From Anarhynchus alexandrinus (Eukaryota > Chordata > Aves > Charadriiformes > Charadriidae): DNA of 64,000 nucleotides. Shown here in pieces: positions 34,891 to 46,350 of the stretch. The position numbers and the translations under genes are program-made. Each line of letters opens with the position of its first letter. Position 1 is the first letter of the stretch. The notes beneath the pieces were generated by a model that did not search any database, was not told the DNA's origin, and was given only the letters and a program-made list of their open reading frames with translations. The stretch spans positions 1,965,131-2,029,130 of the forward strand of contig VUYV01000047.1 of the NCBI GenBank assembly GCA_008711295.1, read 5' to 3'.

Positions 34891-36621
34891 TCCTAATTAG
34901 TGATGGCCCTCGCTTCTTACAGGGCCCTAAACACATCTTAGACCATCTGGGGTTTTAGGGTCCATATGGGAGAAATTACATGGAGACCATCTCAGAAGTG
35001 CAACTTTGAGTATTGTATCTAATGTTGGAAGCCTGTCTTTAATGGCTGTAAGACTGATTCTGTTACAATACCATTTACAACTAGTTAAGGGAAGTAGTTT
35101 CTTAGGTATTTGTAAAAATAAGAATATCTAAAACCAGATTACTTGGCAACACAGTCCCATCACGATGACCAAACTCATCAAAGCAAAACTGCTTTTTGGA
35201 ATGCATGTGTTTACTGGCATCTCAAGAGCAAATGTGTCTCACTTCAGCCAAAATATTGTCCCTGGCCTCCTTCACTTTGCTTAGAGGAAGCACTCGTGCA
35301 TCCTCTGAAGTCTGGCTCTTGGAAGATAAGCGAGCCTTTACCATTGGGTCAGACAGCAAAAGGAAGACCATTCCCAGTAATCTGCACAGAGCAAAAAGCA
35401 TTTTTCTTCACCACACCTTGTTTATTTTGGACCTCTGCTAAAGAGTGTTAGAACTCTCAGCTATCTTGATCACAGACAAGGCCTGAAATATAACATGTCC
35501 GACAGGTCAAATCAGTGTTGTCTCTGGTGAGAGAACATTTGGGAAGTTTCTTTGCAAAACAGTCCTTTCAATCGGGTTTTGCCTGTCTGAGAACTACTTG
35601 CATTTTCTACTGATTACTTCACATTCACATAGGTACCATACACCAACAAACATGCAACCTCTCACCTTTTCAGCATCTCCTGTGCAAAGACTCAAACTTG
35701 TCCATCTGTGGCTTCTACACTCCATCTCTTTTTCTTTTAATGTATCTTCCTGAACTCCTTTTTCAAGGTGCATCAGTGCACTCCACTTCAAGATGCTCTT
35801 CGCCCTTCAGCTCTCTCTATAAAATTTTACGCTGTCCCATGTCTATAGGTTCATTGTTCTGCAGGCTGAACAATGAGGCCATGTTTCTGCGTCCATTAAT
35901 GAGGAATCTGGATCAGATGTTAGTACACAACATTTCTTTCAAGTTAGCCAAAGCACGCAGCCCGGTGCTCCTGCTGGTTGTACTATTTATACAGGCTGTG
36001 GAAAGATAGGTGATATCTGAACCCGGCATAAAGCTTTCAAAAGAATATTTTTTAAAAGAAAAGTGATGGTCTCAATACTTTACATCATGTGGCTGCAGTG
36101 TCTTTGATCTGAAGCTAGATTTACCACAGCTTCACACTTACCTTTGAGTAACAGGGAAGTTGCGAGTCAATGCGTCGCCCATCTGAACCACCAATAAGAA
36201 AAAGATGCTGCAGGCTTCGCTTGCCTAGAAGCATTAGCAGCATAGTCCTCCACAGTCCAGGATCGAGAAAAACACCTAAAATAGCTTCGGCCCAGGTCAT
36301 GCTGTTTTGAGGATGAAAAGGAGGATAAACACAGGAAACTTCTCTTGGATCCTTCTGCAGCCCCAATTTTTAAGTTGACAGTGGTAATCTTAACTCCTTG
36401 ATTCTTCAGTGTCAAAGACCCAGCTCATAGCAACTCTACAGAAGAGACGAAACTTTTGTAAGAAGCATTAGATCCACCTTCTCCGAATCCCAAAGTAGTA
36501 GCTCCAAAGCAAAAGGGACCAGGATGTCCTTCTAACGATAATTCCTTTTCAGCCATTGGCTCTAAACTATGATGAGGCACTCTCCTAAATCAGCCATTGC
36601 ACAAATATAATGTCCCGATTA
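34891..36621. other. Gene-free stretch
   Basis: Nothing recognised. Open frames of about 100 codons here show no known protein. Confidence 0.5.
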
Positions 36622-36790
36622 CAGAATCGCATAATTACTGAGTTTGGAGGGGACCTCTGGAGGTCACCTAGTTCAACCCCTTCCTCAAAGCAGGGTCAGC
36701 TAGAGCAGGTTGCTCAGGACCTGCTGGATCAATATCTTGATCGAACACTTCCATGCATGCTTAGTCTGGGATAGCTATTCTCTCTTCCCT
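36622..36790 (-). mobile_element. CR1 LINE fragment, minus strand
   Basis: ACAGAATCGCATAATTACTG, GGGGACCTCTGGAGGTCACC, TAGTTCAACCCC and CAGGGTCAGCTAGAGCAGGT match the reverse complement of the 3' end of a common avian CR1 (CAGAATCATTAAGGTTGGAA, AGACCTCTGGGATCATC, AGTCCAACCCC). Confidence 0.82.
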
Positions 36791-37036
36791 CAGGTTCATG
36801 ATCCAATCAATGGTTAAGATGATGTAGAGAACTAAGCTTTTAAGAGGACCTGGCCTGAGCCATTTAGTAATGAGAGGGATATTATACAGAGGCTAACACT
36901 CTACGGAGCTGACAAAGCAGACCAAGGTTAGGCTTCTGGGCTCTGGTAGATGGCTGCACTGACAGATGGCTGAACACAGGAGCAGCAAGAGTCTTCTCCT
37001 TCTTGTCGAAGAAACCACCCTTATGGGGAGAAATGG

Positions 37037-37141
37037 TGGCAACCTGGTCTAGTGGAAGGTGTCCCTGCCCATGGCAGGGGGGTGGGAACTAAATGATCTT
37101 TAAGGTCCCTTCCAACCCAAACCATTCTATGATTCTATGAT
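37037..37141 (+). mobile_element. CR1 LINE 3' tail, plus strand
   Basis: The last 105 bases of CR1: CAACCTGGTCTAGTGGAAGG, TGTCCCTGCCCATGGCAGGG, GATCTTTAAGGTCCCTTCC and the terminal CCATTCTATGATTCTATGAT. It matches the tail of the copy ending at 1382 closely and is probably the same or a sister subfamily, inserted fairly late. Confidence 0.92.
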
Positions 37142-37584
37142 CCACTTTCAAACTATCATCTCTTGAGGAGGACCTACACTACTTGTTGGAGAACGAGGGC
37201 TGATATCACTGCAGGCAAGTGGATTTTTGGAAGTCTGCATGAAGGACATGCCATATGATTAAAAATTACCTCTCTCTGGTACCCTGCCCAATGCTTTCCC
37301 AGAGACCACCGCATGCAACCTGTGGAAATGAAATTAAGTCTTCCTTCTGGTTGCAGATGTGTAAAAGAGTTTCGCAAGGAAATTTGGGGAAAGAAAATTT
37401 TGTTCAATATACTTCCTAAACCCAAAGAAGAATGGAAGGCTGTACTCTCAATAGACCTCAGAAAATTCACTTCTTTCACCACCAAATTCCTGTTCCCAAT
37501 GCTAACTCTAACCTCTCTGTTTCCCTTCCTTTCTACACAAGATTGATTCACAGAACTTGATTTAAAGGATGTTTATTTCCATAA

Positions 37585-37998
37585 CAAAAATGATCAGAGG
37601 TCTAGAAAACATGACCTATGAGGAAAGATTGAAAGAATTGGGTTTGTTTAGTCTAGAGAAGAAAAGACTGAGGGGGAGACATGATAACAGCCTTCAACTA
37701 TGTAAAAGGTTGTTGCAGATAGGAAGGTAATAAATTGTTCTCCATGTCCACTGGGTATAAGACAAGAAATAATGGGTTTAAATTGCAGCAAGGAGGATTT
37801 AGGTCAAACATTAGACACATTTCCTAAGAGGAAGGACAGGTGAGCGCTGGAGTAAATTAGTCAAGGAGCTACAGGCTCTGTCACTGTTGAGGGAAAGATC
37901 TGCCAGGAACGGCTCAGACCTGGCAAATCTTGCCTTGTGGTAGAGGGACAGATGATCTCTCAAGGTCTCCTCTGCCCCTTTTCCTGCTAGTATAATAC
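37585..37998 (+). mobile_element. CR1 LINE 3' end, older subfamily, plus strand
   Basis: ATGATCAGAGGTCTAGAAAA, CCTATGAGGAAAGATTGAAA, AGTCTAGAGAAGAAAAGACT and GACATGATAACAGCCTTCAA follow the CR1 order for the 3' part. It ends with GATGATCTCTCAAGGTCTCC. Both reading frame and UTR are eroded. Confidence 0.85.
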
Positions 37999-40900
37999 CA
38001 GTCAAAATTATCAGAAGTATCTTTGTTCCATTGTATGGAAAGAGAAAATCTTTCTTGAACACTCCCAGAGATTTTTACTGCTGGTTTTATCTATAGTGGC
38101 AGTGCATTTGAAGGCACACACATTTATTTCTACTTAGACAATTAATTAAAGGACAATTTTTACAGACCTATCCCCCTGCATATGTTTTCTCTTATAGTTC
38201 ATGCTATAAAATGACATGTCTGCACCCTATTCAAAAGCTTTCCTCCAGATAAGAGATGCGGGACTCCCAGACAAGCAAATCCTGTCCTGTCTGGAAGTGA
38301 TGCCTGCAGACCCAGCCAGCATGAACATCTTCTGACTGAGGGGGCTTCCTCCACCTCAGATCCTTGGGTGTCATAGCCACGACCATACACATCACCCGCA
38401 ATGCACCGCTCAGAATAAGAGTTTTGCAGGAAGCACATGGAACTACAATGTTCACAGAGCATGCACTGATGGATAACCTTGGCAAATGAGGTCCTTCTCC
38501 TCCTGAGGTGAGCAACTCAGTCCCACAGCACATGTAGGGTTTGGATTTTGGACCCCAGCTCTGCTATTATCAGTTGTGTTAACCCATCCAGTTCACCTCC
38601 AGTGCAAAGGACAATGGAATTACTTTTTAAAAAATGCATCGCAACTTCCAGCCATTGCAAGCAATCCTTTGCCATAAAAAGCCATTTGCCCCCTCGATCA
38701 GTACATGCGATATTCAATGTACGCAAACAAGGGGATGCTTCTCCACATACTCATTGGTTCAAGACAATCATCCTCTTAGAGACACAGCCAGAGGAGTGAA
38801 AAAACAACCTCTCTGACCAGTGAAGAAAATACAAATATAATCATTCGATGGTGAAAGAAATCTCCATCTTATGACCTCAAGCAAACCAAGATTGCTTCAC
38901 AACCGAACAGAAGGGGAAAAGGTTAAAAATTATGCTGCAAAGCAAAAGACACTCATTCATTTTCAGATCTTTCTTTCCATCTTCCCTTCATTTCCACTCT
39001 TTCAGAGTCAGGGGCTGAGGCTATGCACAGCAAAGGAAACATTTTCTTTTGGCACTAAACTTCATGGAAGCAAAATCGTTCTGGATCCACTTGTAACTGT
39101 TTTGTGTCATCTGGAGAGAAAATTAGCCCACCTGAGGCAATATCTTCTGCCATTTACAGCTTAAGAAAGCTTTTGTGATTCAGTTTCTTCATTATTTTAA
39201 TTTATTTTCAAATGGCATTAAAATTAACTTACCTGTGGAAGTCTGGGTTGCTTTCTTACTTGAGGACAACCATCACAATTCGGTTTGATTAAAATGTTTC
39301 AAATAACTATCCCATTCACCAGAAAATGCAGTTTTAGAGCGGTCAAGCCTAAAGCTATACTTGCGCCAAGTCCAGTTTACCCTCCATAAAAAGAAAAAAA
39401 ACCCAAACAAGCAAACAGAAAAAGGCAAGAATACTTGGGTGAATCTTTTTTAGATGTTCTGATTTTTCATCTGAAATGAATTTTTGAAACTGTTAGCATA
39501 ACTGCATTTTTAATGTATTTTATGCATACGCACATCCACATACGTATGCAACCCACCAAAAAAAATGAAACATTTTATTTCAGGCCAATGAAACTTTTAG
39601 TATGGTACCAAGAGATTTTTTTTTAAGAGAACTTCCTTTATCCCTAAGTTCATGCTTTATTAAACATGTGCAGACATGAATGGCACACAGCATTTCACCA
39701 AAGGTGTTCTTCCTTCAGTTTTCCAGTTCAGCTTCCTATAAAAAAGCAATGAATCCTACAGGTCTTGCTAGACTGGGCTGGTCTGATAACAGGGTTTGTC
39801 TCCCTCTGCTGGTGATGTTTTAGCTTTTAGTGTCTTGAATGTCTGGAAAATACTATTTTCTAAAAGATTTGAGAAATCCAGGAGATAGTCTTCACTCAGT
39901 TCTCTATTTCCTAATTATTATTATTGAGATGAAGTACTGGCCATAGGGCTGGGTGCAATTAAATAAAATGACACTGATACTTTGATGCTGATTGAGAATT
40001 GATTTTTTATCTACTCACACTGGTTTAAGATTCTTTTTCTGCTATCGGATAACCTCCTTCTCGAATCAAACCTACCAGGGAGGCTAATGGATTTATACCC
40101 AGGGTATAACCTGTACGTCATCACTACCCAAGTCACACAATAACCAGACATGCCAGTGTGCACGTGCACAGGTCTCTTTAAACCAGAGCCCATTGAATTG
40201 AGGGCCTTAACTCAAGTTCATCTTCACATTTTCCCACTCTATAACCGGCATAGTTGAACGCTGCTGTCAGTTGATGCATGAATGGACAATGCTGTGCCCA
40301 CGGAGCCTGCAGTCCCGGCTACGTAGCACAAATGGCAACATAAAGACCAGAGAGGAAATGCTCATCAGTTTAGGACAGGCTGTTCATGATCCTGAAGTTG
40401 GACAGCTACTGTAGGTCACCCTAGTGAACGTAGGGGAGCCAAGTCCCATAGCCATGAAGCACAGGCTTTCAAGTTTCAGACTTGCTCCTTTGACTGTGGA
40501 CTGATAACATTGTCAGGAATAATCCCATTAGACAGGACTACTTCCCTCCACCGATGACAAAGTGTGACAAGTGCAGGGATGGATATGTCTCATCCTGCCA
40601 TCTAAAGCTATGAAAGGCAAATCTCATCCTATATTCCTGAGATATTAATTGCACCCCATGTGCTTGTACCCTCAGATTACCACAAAATTCTTGTCTTCCA
40701 GCTGTATTTAGCTGGTAAAGGACCTATCCCAGAGTCTCTCGTACCAAGGCACGAACAGTTACAGCGATCTGGCAGCACATCTAGAAGTCAGGAAGCTGAT
40801 ACACAATACCGTGTATACATCACATGGTAGGATTCATCTTACCTAACTCTATCTACCTGAAAGGCAAGCATCAGGTCTAAGTTAGTCATATTAGCTCCCT

Positions 40901-43139
40901 GAGTAGTCAACAGGGAGATGCGTTTCCAGAGGGCAACTTATTCCATGACTTTAAGACACCTGTCTTTGGTAAGATAAATCCAACCCTAAGAAAACATTAT
41001 CACCTACATTTTTCACTTCAAAATAAAAGATCACTGTCAGCCTCCCCACCTGGCAAACAGCAGACCAGATCTGTACTCGTCATTCATCTGATGGACAAGT
41101 GAGGCTCTGGAGAAGGCAATGGAAATGCCCTGAATTACTTCAGCTGAAAAACTATAGTAATTTGCCTATGTCAGAACAACTACCAATGGTCCCCTGGCCT
41201 AATCCTACAAAAGCTTTGCATTAATTTAAATACCTTTGCCAAAGATATTTAGGGAAAACTAATCTGAGCAAAGCTTTGATGGGTCAAATCTATTGCTTTC
41301 AGTGTGAAAACAGAATCCTCCCTGGAGCAGCTCCAGCTAAATCTCCTTTCTGGGAAATGAAACATTACAGTTGCACATTAAAGAAAGTGATCATTAGGAT
41401 GTTCATTTCCTGGGTATAGGAAATAGGGTTTTATGTAAAGTATTCTTGCTTAAAAGAAGTCTCCTTGTAACTTGTTTCACCAGTGATTCTAAAGATGATG
41501 ACCATTTAAGTCATGTGTCAGATCCCAACGTAGGCTGCATTTACTTTTACATTTAAACGCACACATGCACATAAAAGCAGCCATCAGAGTACCATTACAT
41601 CAAGAATATACCATTACATCAAGATTTATTTAACTGAATCCCCCATAATTAGGTCATAACATATGATTAAGCAGTTGTTAACTGTGTCGTAAGGAAATCT
41701 ACAAAGGGAATGAAATATTTAAAACAGTAATAACATACCTATCCTGCTTTGCTATTTATGCACAGTTAAACACATAAAAACAAAGGAGCAACTCTTAATT
41801 ACAAGGACAATTTATTTTGCTGACCTTCTTATTGGGACACATGCCAAACCCACCGGGGGCTGGTTTGTCAGTCGATCTGGTTGATTTTGCAGCAAAAATG
41901 TTCTGGCCCATTGTTAGAGACGCTGCAGTTGTCTGCCTGGAGAAAGCAGAGCGCTTTGCAGTGCTAATTTACAGCCTCCTCGACTGGTCAAGGGCAGCAA
42001 TGAAGTATACAAATTACAGTTAAAAATAGAGATGGCTTTATGGAATCTCATTCCGGTGGCTTCTAAAGGTGCGGGGCCAGGAACACGTACGTCTCATTCC
42101 ACGCTGCCTTTAAGTCCCATTTTCATCTTTTTACTTTTCCCCTTGGATCCTGAGCTCCACTTCAGTTTTGAACTTACATAGGAAGGCAGGAGGTTAAACC
42201 AAACTGCTAACTGTGTCTCTTCAAAACTGACATTTAATACAGGGTATAAATCACTGTGGGAGCCTGTTATTCCTTCAGGAATGCAATTACATAGGGTCAA
42301 ATAAAACATGAAAGAACCCAACAAGTTTTAAAATGTAGTATGTTCTCAAAAGTAGGCAAGAAGGAATGCAAAGCAGTCCAAATATGCTAACATCCACATG
42401 TTGTCCTGTATGAGAGGGATTAGAAGGAAAGGTTTCTGTTCTTTAATGATTATGTTGTTAAGCGTAGGTATGTATGCAGGTTCAGGGCTCTCGCTGAATA
42501 CCAGTCCATTCAGGGAGCTTTGGGCAGATTACTGTATTTATTTAAAGCAGGTGTCTTTTATGTATCTCATTATTTTAATTGCCACTGTAGCCCTATTTAA
42601 GATACCATGGCCATTTAGCACACAAATGGGATATGCAAAATGGACATTCACCTTTTCCTTCAAGGCTCCCGGCCCAGAAAGCAACCCCCATTCATCTGTA
42701 CCTCAGCGAGGGACATCGTTGGGAGAGATAGCATAGTATTGCAAAATCATCTCTTTGATAAGCAAACATCTATTTGGGCCACCTCAATCTCTCTCGGTCT
42801 CATTGGTTTGCTTTTGAAAGAATTCTGGAGAACAACAGGCAAATACGTAAATAAACTGCATGAAGCCTGTTAAAATCTGGCCAAAAGACAGATTAAGCAG
42901 GTTCAGCACCTCCTATAAAATCACTCACTGTCACCATTCACATTTCACTCACATTTCTCTGAGCACAGAAAAACCCTTCTGCTTTCAAATTTTAGCTATG
43001 TGTGTAAATAGCCTAGAAGGAAAAGTCACATGGTGAGAGATTCTAGCAAATTTTTAAGGTCAACTTTTGCCACCTTCAATTTCACTACTCTGTATTTTAC
43101 ACCTTCAATAGTTAAACTAAGCAGACTTTGAAGTTTCTT
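37999..43139. other. Gene-free stretch
   Basis: No gene seen. 41815-42115 is unique-looking with little simple sequence (TTATTGGGACACATGCC, TTGATTTTGCAGCAAAAATG, TAATTTACAGCCTCCTCG) and is a candidate conserved non-coding block about 19.5 kb upstream of the BMP4 start. Confidence 0.5.
41590..41624. repeat. Short direct repeat, 16 bp twice, period 19
   Basis: TACCATTACATCAAGA occurs at 41590-41605 and again at 41609-41624. Confidence 0.9.
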
Positions 43140-43730
43140 CACTGAAAATCTGGGATTTATTGAAGGCAGCTATTTTATCTGAAAGTCATTTTTCTCAGCT
43201 AAATGGGATTTTTTAATTCAAAATGAAAGGTTTTATGGAAAAATAAAATTTTGAGCATCTTAATTTAAGAATTTTTGGAAATGTTTCCTTTTCTCTTTAA
43301 AAAGAAATTACTCCATACCAAGAGTGAGGGGTGTTTAAAAAATACGGATAAGAGAGAGTACTTTACTTTTAAAAAGTCTTAAACTTTTAACTTGCTTTAA
43401 TCTTGCTTTCAAATGTTTTGCTTTTCACATTTAAAAATAAACTTTCACCTGTTAACCCTCTCCCTCTCTAAGAAAGTAACACAAATAATACCTTACTTAC
43501 TAAAATAATTACAGAAAAAAAAGGAAGTAAAAAAGAAATATATTAAATAATTAATTTTTCTTTTTTATCTTTTTTAATCAATCAGAAAACATGGAAAAAC
43601 CTTAAAAAATTGGGAAAAAAAAAAAAAGTAGAGGTTTCCTCCAGATCTTTTTAAAATTACTTTTCTCCAGCAAATTTCCTAATGGGAAAATTACAAGTGG
43701 GAATTTTTTCCAACAAAAAAAACAAAACCA
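43140..43730. repeat. A/T-rich low-complexity block
   Basis: About 590 bases dominated by A and T runs, with many TTTTAA and AAAATT stretches and two A-runs of nine or more. No gene or clear repeat family is visible. Part of it (43190-43310) recalls the A/T-rich relic at 63690. Confidence 0.6.
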
Positions 43731-45589
43731 TAGCTCTAGCTAGTAGACTCACTCATTTCACCTCCACTAAGACTGCCAGAATAAAACCTTAGATTTCTCT
43801 CACTTGTTTTATAGCAACCCACTGCATTACAGTTACATGGGTCACCGGTCCTGCCAACACTTACATATATTCTCAGAATGAAGCCTGTGAATAAGCTTTA
43901 GCAGAACCAAACCTTTGTTAAAGGTAGAGATAGCACTACCGTCTATTATAAAGATGATTAAATACTTCCTATTTGAAGAATATGGCTTTAGCGGCTTAAA
44001 ATGTTGTCCTACTCCAGCCATACAAGTAAAATAACTCATGCTAATCATGGGCCTTAGGGTTAGTTTGTGTGTGGGGAGGATTTTTCTTTATTTTTATTTT
44101 TTAATATCAGCCAGAATGACTCACCTGTTTCGGAGAAGGAGGTCTGGGGAACAAACACCACTCAAGGGTTTTCTCAAACAAACCCTGAGCCCTTTGGTTT
44201 GAAATGTTATAAAGTCCTCATTCTTTGCAACAAGGGCTTAAAAATTGCTAGCAAGGGAGTCTCTGGATAAAGAATAAACCTTTCACTTGTCACGTGAAAA
44301 AGTCCCCAAATGCAGCCAAATTGCAAGCATTTGTCAAACTGCTGTTTGCACTTATGTACAAATTGACTGGCGTGACTGCACAGAGCCGGGGATCTACGGC
44401 ACCACTTCCCAGGCAGGGAGAAGATTTGCAAAGAGGAACTCCAGAAGGGAAAGACAGAGCTCAAAAAGTGGATAGCAAAATTTGAATTTCACTTCCAATC
44501 TGAGGCTATCTTCCAAGCTTAGAGGATTCCCCTTTTTAGTACTGCTTGGAAAAAAAATTACAGTGAGGAAAACCACATCCTCACAGAAAGCTGAGGACAG
44601 ACTGGTTTTGTTAGTTCAGGGCCATTGCTGGCAGAGGTGCAGGGTTCGTGTGGTGCTGATGACCTGAAGCATCATGTGAGTCTCCAATCCTGGTGCCTGT
44701 GACACCTCAGAGCCTGCCACTCTGCCACACTTCCATGTGAAATTAGCTTGGAAGATGCTAATAACCTGGCAAAAGTTTAGACATTTTTCATCCTTTCTAG
44801 AAGTCATCATTCCTTCAGCTGGGAAGGTTATCTCCTTCAGATCTAGTTTCTTGAGCTTTCCTCTACTGAAAAAACTAAACCAACACACAAAGTTACAACA
44901 ATTAGGGATAATATCCCTGCACTACTGTGATAACTCCAGTATATTCACACTGGGTACAGACTCCTCTGTGTGTCTGCAGAAGGGTTGCCCTGCATCTCAG
45001 CCATTCTGTCGGTCAGTTCATGACAGAGTCTCCCTCCTTTCACAACAAATCCCACCATATCACCCAGAGAGGTCTGATGTAGATGTAGGCTTATTTCAGC
45101 CACACTTGCAAATTAACATCGGTTTGTCTTCCTTATGCAGTGAATCCTGGAAAGGTAACAGTTTTTATATACTTGGCTTGAAATATATAAAACCCCTAAA
45201 TATTAAAACCCCTCTTTAGCAGGAAAATGAAATACTTCCTTCTCTAAACATGGAGCGAAAAGAAGAGTGTTATGTTCATTTTCCCTATATCGGTTCCAGC
45301 AAAAACTCCACACATAAGTTTAGTGACAGTGGAGATGCTGCAGAGTTGCTACCTGACTATCTTCGGCATGCCTGTACAGTCAAGAGAGAAGTTGAGTATT
45401 GCATGTGTACAAAGTTAAAGTTCCATTTTTTTAGCTGGATTATGCAGTGGTCCCTCAAGGAGAAATATAGAAGTCACTCACCCAGGTAAAACTTAATTAC
45501 TGAATGTGCTTGAGTTGGGAGAAGTAATGTCAATCCAGCTCTGAATACTGAAAGAAGTAGCATATGGAATTGCAAACCTGGCAATAAGA
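43731..45589. other. Gene-free stretch
   Basis: No gene seen. The 160-codon frame at 44737-45219 shows no recognisable domain and no splice or promoter support. Confidence 0.5.
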
Positions 45590-46350
45590 TTTATTATACT
45601 GAAACTGATAACCTTAGAGAAAAGAAAATGCGGTGCCTTTATTCAAGGAGAAAAAATCAACTTGATCACTCATAGGCTCATAACACCAGTATCAATATTA
45701 GACAAAGCTTCAGAAGAAATACTGAGTAAAGAATAAAGACAGTTGTGGCAAAACGTGACACACGGGACAAACTTCAGTCTGGGTATAGCAATGTTACGCT
45801 TTTGTACCAGGCTACTCTATCCAAATATTAGGTAAACCCTTGATGTGTTGCCACACAAAATTATTAGTTAAACTGGAGAAGATAGGGATAAGACAAGTGC
45901 TGTAAGGAGGATAATAAATTGGCTGAAATGGAGATGACAGCATGTCGTACTGACAGAACAACTGAACCGAAGGGAGGTTACTGGAGGAATTCTCACTATC
46001 AGCCGTGGGATGACTGCATTTAACACTGCCTCTACCAGTGCTGCTGCACAATGTGGAAGTATTTCTAACCAAATTGCCTGAGGCACAGAGTTAAAAGGCA
46101 TCATCAATACCAGGTAGATCAGAATATCATACCTGAGGAAATGGAATGCAAACCACAAGATCACTCAGGGACTAATACAAAATCCTACTACAGCCATTGA
46201 CGTTGTAGAGGGCACTGGGGATTCTTCCTCAAGACTTCTCTGCTCATTCGTATTTGACTGAGATTAATTCAAACTGGGATAAGAATGGAAAACAGGTGAA
46301 AAGGCTGGTCAGGATACAGGAGGAATAACTAGGCAAAGGTCAGCTACAGC
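45590..46350 (+). mobile_element. Ancient CR1-group LINE fragment, plus strand, degenerate
   Basis: The clearest stretch is 45868-45980: TTAAACTGGAGAAGATAGGG, GTAAGGAGGATAATAAATTG, GCTGAAATGGAGATGACAGC, then GAAGGGAGGTTACTGGAGGA. These match the reverse-transcriptase region of CR1 elements that are abundant in turtles and crocodilians. The sequence on either side is much decayed, so the outer borders are uncertain. Confidence 0.6.
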
